Shown here: positions 5,485 through 9,079 of the stretch, in pieces | Layout of the letters: each line of letters opens with the position of its first letter | Numbering within the stretch: the stretch's first letter is position 1 | Origin: JAICIG01 sp035532215 | GTDB lineage: Bacteria; Planctomycetota; Planctomycetia; Pirellulales; JAICIG01 | NCBI GenBank assembly: GCA_035532215.1 | Contig: DATKRK010000294.1 | Coordinates: forward strand, 1 to 9,079 | DNA: 9,079 nt | Reading direction: 5' to 3' | Position numbers and translations under genes: made by a program | Notes under the pieces: generated by a model | What the model saw: only the letters and a program-made list of their open reading frames with translations | The model's database searches: none | What the model was told of the DNA's origin: nothing

Positions 5485-6822
5485 ATGAGTCGCCCGATGA
5501 GTCGCGTCGTCGAACAATATCAATCCGCCCGGGCGTCGTTGGCCGGCGGCGTTTCCGCCTCGACCCGCTTGAATCGGGCGATCGGCCATCCGCTGTTGTT
5601 TCGCCGCGCCGAAGGCTGCCGGGTCTGGGATCTCGACGATCGCGAATACCTCGACCTGTGCTGCAGCCACGGCGCTACGCTGCTGGGGCACGGAGACCCC
5701 CAAGTGCGGCAGGCGGTTGAAGGGGCGTTGGCCCGCGGCGCCGCTTGCTCTTATGAAAACGAGACCCACGGCGAATTGGCCCGGTTGCTCTGCGAGACGA
5801 TCCCTTGCTGTCAACGCGTGCGGTTCACCGGCTCGGGCACCGAAGCCACCATGCACTGCATCCGCCTGGCCCGGGCCTTTACCGGCAAGCCCAAACTGCT
5901 CAAGTTCGAAGGCAACTTCCACGGCTACCACGACCAAGTGATGTTCAGCCTCGGTACGCCGGCCGACAAGCTGGGCGACGAAACCTCGCCGGCGCCGTAT
6001 CCCGGCTCGACCGGCATTACGCCCGGCATTGAAGAACAACTCGTCATCGTGCCCTACAACCGGCCCGACTTGCTCGAGCGAGCGTTCGAGCGGCACGCCG
6101 GCGAATTGGCGGCGGCGATCTGCGAGCCGATCTGGTACAACGCCGGCTGCGTGCAGCCGACGGCCGAATTCATGGCCGCCCTGCGGCGTTTGACACAAGA
6201 GCACGGCGTCCTGTTGATCTTTGACGAAGTGCTCAGCGCGTTCCGCATGGCGCCCGGCGGGGCGCAAGAGTACCTGGACGTGACGCCCGACCTGTGTACG
6301 CTCGGTAAAGCCGTGGGCGGCGGCTTTCCGCTCAGCGTGTTCGGCGGCCGGGCCGACGTGATGGCCCGGCTGATGCCCGAGGGCGACTGCCAGCACAGCG
6401 GCACCTACAACGGCCATCCGATCGTGGTCGCCGCCGGCCGGGCCGCCATTGAAGCCTATCGCCAGCCGGGCTTTTACGAGCATATCAACGCCGTCGGCGG
6501 GCGGCTGTTCGCCGGGCTGAACGAGGTTTTCGCCCGGCACGGCGTGCCCGGCCGCGTACAGGGGCTGGGGGCGCGGTTCGGCGTCTATTTTGGCGCCTAT
6601 TTCGGCAATGGGCAGCCCATTCGCACCTATCGCGACGTGGTCAAGCACCGCCGCGATTTGATGCTCAAGTTCGTGGCCGCGGCGATCGACGAGGGGGTCT
6701 ACTTTCACGATTACGGCGGCGCCGCTTGTCATCACGGCTTTTGCGCCGCGATGACCTTGGCCGACGCCGAAACGGCCCTGGAACGCCTCGACCGCGCCGT
6801 CGCCGAACTCAAGGGGCTTTGA
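5485..6822 (+). CDS. Class III PLP aminotransferase, HemL (glutamate-1-semialdehyde aminomutase)-like
   Basis: Fold-type I PLP enzyme of 445 residues from the ATG at 5485. Its landmarks are the phosphate-binding FTGSGTEATM (114-123), NFHGYHD (144-150), FDEV with the pyridine-binding D247 (246-249), the Schiff-base lysine K275 in LGKAVGGGFPLSVFGGR, and GTYNGHP (306-312). This is the HemL layout and length. True HemL usually reads NSGTEA, GGGLPVGA and GT(L/F)SGNP, so the differences favour a paralogue acting on another amino or keto substrate rather than the haem-pathway enzyme. It should be cytosolic. The start is chosen on GGAG at 10-nt spacing (5471-5474) and on family length; ATG 5497 is the alternative, and an open frame back to 5296 looks non-coding. 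The M81 peptidase gene follows after 119 bp in the same direction. Family call sure, substrate unknown. Confidence 0.92.
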   Translation: MSRPMSRVVEQYQSARASLAGGVSASTRLNRAIGHPLLFRRAEGCRVWDLDDREYLDLCCSHGATLLGHGDPQVRQAVEGALARGAACSYENETHGELARLLCETIPCCQRVRFTGSGTEATMHCIRLARAFTGKPKLLKFEGNFHGYHDQVMFSLGTPADKLGDETSPAPYPGSTGITPGIEEQLVIVPYNRPDLLERAFERHAGELAAAICEPIWYNAGCVQPTAEFMAALRRLTQEHGVLLIFDEVLSAFRMAPGGAQEYLDVTPDLCTLGKAVGGGFPLSVFGGRADVMARLMPEGDCQHSGTYNGHPIVVAAGRAAIEAYRQPGFYEHINAVGGRLFAGLNEVFARHGVPGRVQGLGARFGVYFGAYFGNGQPIRTYRDVVKHRRDLMLKFVAAAIDEGVYFHDYGGAACHHGFCAAMTLADAETALERLDRAVAELKGL

Positions 6823-6826
6823 TTCA

Positions 6827-6939
6827 GTAGGTCAGGCTTTCCAGCCTGACAGGCGGCACGTTAGGCTATCCACCAGACAGGCGGATCGTAGGCTTTCGAA
6901 CTAGATAGACGGATCGTCAGGCTGGAAAGCCTGACCTAC
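6827..6939. repeat. Composite palindromic element with perfect 24-bp terminal inverted repeats
   Basis: The 24 bp at 6827-6850 are the exact reverse complement of 6916-6939. Each arm is itself a hairpin, GTCAGGCT / AGCCTGAC, with loop TTCC (6839-6842) or GGAA (6924-6927). The interior holds two diverged copies of the same unit, starting GTTAGGCTATCC at 6860 and GTAGGCTTTCG at 6888, each ending in GACAGGCGGATC or GACGGATC. The element is therefore a 28-29-bp tandem series (6831, 6860, 6888, 6916) with the last copy inverted. It fills nearly the whole gap between the aminotransferase stop and the M81 start and may act as terminator or attenuator. Confidence 0.92.
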
Positions 6940-6941
6940 TC

Positions 6942-8426
6942 ATGCGAATCGCCCTCGGCCAGCTTTGGCAAGAAACGAACACGTTCAATCCCCTGCCGAC
7001 GACGCGCGCGGATTTCGATCAGTTCGGCGTGCTGCGCGGCGCGGCGATGATCGAAGCGATGAGCGATACGAATGAACTGGGCGCGTTCATCCAATCGCTT
7101 CGCAGTTGGCCCGAGCGGCCCGAACTCGTCGGCCTCGTGCGGCTGCCAGCCTGGCCGAGCGGTTCGGCCACGGCCGAAACCTTCCGCTGGCTGCTGGAGG
7201 AAATCGTCGAGTCGCTGCGGCGAGAGCTGCCCATCGACGCCGTGCTGCTGGCCCTGCACGGGGCGATGGTCGCCGACACGGCGCCCGACGTCGAAGGCGA
7301 AGTGCTCGCGGCGGTGCGGCGGTTGGTCGGGCCGGAGATTCCGATCGTGGCCACGCTCGATCTGCACGCCAACGTGACGCGCAAGATGATCGCATCGAGC
7401 GACGCGCTGGTGCTGTTCCACACGGCGCCGCACGTCGACGTGTTCGAGACCGGCCTGCGCGGCGCGGGCGTGCTGCGGCGAATTCTCGTCGACGGCGCCC
7501 GGCCGACAACCGCGTTCGAAAAAATCCCGCTGGTCGTGCCGGCCGAACGGGCCAACACGCAGGATCCGGCCAGCGTCAGCCATGCGTTTCGCGAACACTT
7601 GCAGGCGCTCGAGCGCGATCCGCGCGTGCTCGCCGCCGGTCTGGCCACCGTGCAGCCGTGGCTCGATATCCCCGAACTGGGTACGAGCGTCGTCGTCACC
7701 ACCGATGGCGACGCCGAATTCGCCGACGCGCAGTGCCGCGAGTTCGCCCGAGCGGTCTGGCGGCGGCGGCGCGACTATCTGCCCGAGCTGACGCCGCTCG
7801 AAGAGGCCGTGCGGCGGGCCCACGAGCGGACCGACGGGCTGGTCGTGCTCAGCGACAGCGCCGACGCCACCACCTCGGGCGCGCCGGGCGACAGCAACTG
7901 GGTGCTGCAGGAACTGCTGAAATACTCTTGGACGGGCGACGTGCTGGTCGCGCTGGTGGCGCCCGAAGTGGTGGGCGCGGCGGCCAACGCCGGCGTCGGC
8001 GCCGAGCTGACCGCGCCCTTGGGCGGCGTGCGCGACAACCGCTTCTCCCGCCCATTCACCGTCACGGCCCGCGTCGAGCGGCTGTTCGACGCGAAGTTCG
8101 TCATCTCCGGGCACCTGGCCAAGAATCTGCCGATCGACATGGGCCCCTCGGCCGTGCTCCGCTCGGGCGGCGTTTCGATCTTGCTGACCACGCTGAGCGG
8201 ACCGCACTTCGCCCCCGAGTTCTTTCGCGCCGCGGGCTTCGATCCGTTCGCCGCACGGGTGCTGGTGGCCAAAAGCCCCTGCGGCTTTCGCGCCGCTTAC
8301 GCGCCGCACGCCCGCGAGATCATGGTCGTGCGGGCGCCCGGTTGCGCCCCTTCCGATTTTTGGCACTACGAATATCGCCACATTCCCCGGCCGCTCTGGC
8401 CTTGGGACGACGACCTAAAATATTAG
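6942..8426 (+). CDS. M81-family metallopeptidase (MlrC/microcystinase C-like)
   Basis: Zinc hydrolase of the MlrC/DUF1485 group, 494 residues, the family's usual length. MlrC opens linear microcystin, but most M81 members are uncharacterised and probably cleave small amide compounds. Likely active-site residues are all present: E11 (QETNTF), H106 (ALHGAMV), D140 and H142 (LDLHANVT) and H164 (FHTAPHVD). Spacings match those I recall for the MlrC metal and catalytic residues E56, H150, D184, H186 and H208. The C-terminal half has TTSGAPGDSN (310-319), the counterpart of the family's GGGAPGD motif, and an ending PRPLWPWDDD. There is no signal peptide, so it should be cytosolic. The ATG at 6942 gives the family N-terminus (MRIALGQLWQETNTF) but has no proper ribosome binding site: the repeat ending at 6939 occupies that space. 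It follows the HemL-like gene and may work with it. Confidence 0.93.
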   Translation: MRIALGQLWQETNTFNPLPTTRADFDQFGVLRGAAMIEAMSDTNELGAFIQSLRSWPERPELVGLVRLPAWPSGSATAETFRWLLEEIVESLRRELPIDAVLLALHGAMVADTAPDVEGEVLAAVRRLVGPEIPIVATLDLHANVTRKMIASSDALVLFHTAPHVDVFETGLRGAGVLRRILVDGARPTTAFEKIPLVVPAERANTQDPASVSHAFREHLQALERDPRVLAAGLATVQPWLDIPELGTSVVVTTDGDAEFADAQCREFARAVWRRRRDYLPELTPLEEAVRRAHERTDGLVVLSDSADATTSGAPGDSNWVLQELLKYSWTGDVLVALVAPEVVGAAANAGVGAELTAPLGGVRDNRFSRPFTVTARVERLFDAKFVISGHLAKNLPIDMGPSAVLRSGGVSILLTTLSGPHFAPEFFRAAGFDPFAARVLVAKSPCGFRAAYAPHAREIMVVRAPGCAPSDFWHYEYRHIPRPLWPWDDDLKY

Positions 8427-8436
8427 GCAAATTGCA

Positions 8437-8466
8437 TTGAATCGCGTATGCCGCGGCCGTTAGAAT
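8437..8466 (+). promoter_or_regulatory. Candidate promoter of the DUF1549 gene, with flanking palindrome
   Basis: TTGAAT (8437-8442), an 18-nt spacer, then TAGAAT (8461-8466). Transcription would begin near 8473, 48 nt before the ATG at 8521. The inverted repeat TATGCCG (8447-8453) / CGGCATA (8470-8476) brackets the -10 box, and a nested GCCGTT / AACGGC (8456-8461, 8468-8473) overlaps it, so an operator is possible. The remaining bases from 8427 to 8520 hold only the ribosome binding site. Confidence 0.45.
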
Positions 8467-8508
8467 CAACGGCATAGGGCGGTTCCTCTCGAAGGCCCGA
8501 TTTCCGGG

Positions 8509-8514
8509 GGAGGT
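8509..8514 (+). promoter_or_regulatory. Strong Shine-Dalgarno of the DUF1549 gene
   Basis: GGAGGT within GGGGGAGGTGGCGGC, 6 nt before the ATG at 8521. It decides the start in favour of 8521 over the later in-frame ATGs at 8635 and 8644, which have no comparable site. Confidence 0.65.
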
Positions 8515-8520
8515 GGCGGC

Positions 8521-9079
8521 ATGGCAGGCGAACGATGGCACGTTGTAGGGCACGCGCTGCGTGGCGTGCCGGGAACTGGCAAACAGCAGTCCAACTCGCT
8601 GCCGACGGAACGCCACAGAGGGCGTTCCCTACAGATGGTAGGCATGTCTGGCGCCTTGGCGGTTGGCGTACTTCTTGCGTTCACTCTGCCGGCTAGATCT
8701 CAGGAGCCGGACGATCCGGCCGTCGCGGCGGCGGTTTCCGAACGCATCGATGCGATTCTCGAAAAACGCTTGCAAGAGGCCGGCGTGACGCCCGCCCCGC
8801 CGGCCGACGAAGCGGAATTCTTCCGCCGGGCGTATCTCGATCTCAACGGCGTCGTTCCGGCAGCCTCCGAGGTTTCGGCCTTCCTGGCCGATTCGCGGCC
8901 CGACAAGCGGGCGCGGCTTGTCGATCGGCTGCTGGCCAACCCGCGGTTCGGGGCCCATTTGGCGACGGTCTGGACCAAGGTCTTGTTGCCGGCCGACGCC
9001 TTGACCGACCGGGCCGATCAGGTCGCCGGCTTCACGGCCTGGCTGAGGCGCCGCTTCGCCGAGGGCATCCGTTACGACA
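8521..9079 (+). CDS. DUF1549 (PSD1-type) secreted protein, N-terminal part, cut by the window end
   Basis: The open frame runs from ATG 8521 to the last base, 186 codons with no stop. Planctomycete PSD1/DUF1549-DUF1553 proteins are large, usually exported, often carry cytochrome-c or carbohydrate-binding modules, and are of unproven function. Residues 42-56 (MSGALAVGVLLAFTL) form a hydrophobic signal-peptide core ending near PARSQE. The DUF1549 signature follows: EFFRRAYLDLNGVVP (about 99-113), then PDKRARLVDRLLANPRFG (about 127-144). The first 41 residues are Arg/Gly-rich and largely encoded by a REP-like repeat (8545-8632) that lies in frame. GGAGGT 6 nt before ATG 8521 supports that start; ATG 8635 and ATG 8644 would give a conventional signal peptide instead. 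It has its own candidate promoter just upstream. Family call sure, start moderately sure. Confidence 0.87.
   Translation, partial: MAGERWHVVGHALRGVPGTGKQQSNSLPTERHRGRSLQMVGMSGALAVGVLLAFTLPARSQEPDDPAVAAAVSERIDAILEKRLQEAGVTPAPPADEAEFFRRAYLDLNGVVPAASEVSAFLADSRPDKRARLVDRLLANPRFGAHLATVWTKVLLPADALTDRADQVAGFTAWLRRRFAEGIRYD
8545..8632 (-). repeat. REP/BIME-like element, copy B, inside the 5' end of the DUF1549 gene
   Basis: It is 88 bp with imperfect 26-bp terminal inverted repeats (8545-8570 and 8607-8632, both ending in the GTAGGG/CCCTAC theme). The left arm folds as GGCACGC / GCGTGCC. The right arm folds as GGAACGCC-ACAGAG-GGCGTTCC. The core TCCAACTCGCT (8590-8600) is the reverse complement of the core in copy A (4401-4411). 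It contains no stop in the DUF1549 frame. Confidence 0.88.

Noticed and set aside
5413..6735. A 440-codon minus-strand open frame antisense to the HemL-like gene
   Set aside because: It has no family motif or ribosome binding site and its composition (His/Gly/Arg/Gln-rich) is that of a GC-rich shadow; the plus strand encodes an obvious PLP enzyme.
6936..8381. A 481-codon minus-strand open frame antisense to the M81 gene, and a 444-codon plus-strand frame overlapping it
   Set aside because: Both are shadows of the M81 gene in other frames, with Arg/Ala/Gly-rich composition and no domain.

Overview
The window is GC-rich bacterial chromosome, most likely from a planctomycete of the Pirellulales type. 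This is inferred from several things together: a YidC with an unusual periplasmic insert, a DUF1549 (PSD1-type) secreted-protein gene, a HemL-like aminotransferase next to an M81 peptidase, and intergenic spaces full of short palindromic repeats. No phage, plasmid, CRISPR, tRNA or rRNA signal was found.

Layout. Positions 1-133 hold a 38-bp tandem repeat. The minus strand then carries yidC (156-2504), a GTG-started metallophosphoesterase (2644-3393) and a well-formed promoter at 3475-3503. tsaB (3607-4308, plus) diverges from this pair. Positions 4309-4614 are non-coding and contain two palindromic repeat elements. Two small minus-strand genes follow: a 48-residue single-span membrane protein with a near-perfect Shine-Dalgarno (4615-4761) and a weaker 80-residue candidate (4934-5176). 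A non-coding stretch (5177-5484) leads to three plus-strand genes: a HemL-like PLP aminotransferase (5485-6822), an M81/MlrC-type metallopeptidase (6942-8426) and the start of a DUF1549 protein (8521 to the window end).

How the genes relate. YidC inserts and folds inner-membrane proteins, and TsaB is part of the t6A tRNA-modification machinery, so the left half is mostly housekeeping. The aminotransferase and M81 enzyme are codirectional and may share a substrate route, but the sequence does not name it. The DUF1549 protein is probably exported and has its own candidate promoter.

The most interesting signal is the repeats. At least three or four distinct palindromic families lie in 9 kb. One ~90-bp element occurs twice in opposite orientations (4366-4456 and 8545-8632). 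Its second copy lies in frame inside the 5' end of the DUF1549 gene, between a strong ribosome binding site with ATG and the signal-peptide core. Another element (6827-6939) ends two bases before the M81 start codon and occupies the place of its ribosome binding site. YidC itself carries what looks like a PDZ domain within its periplasmic region.
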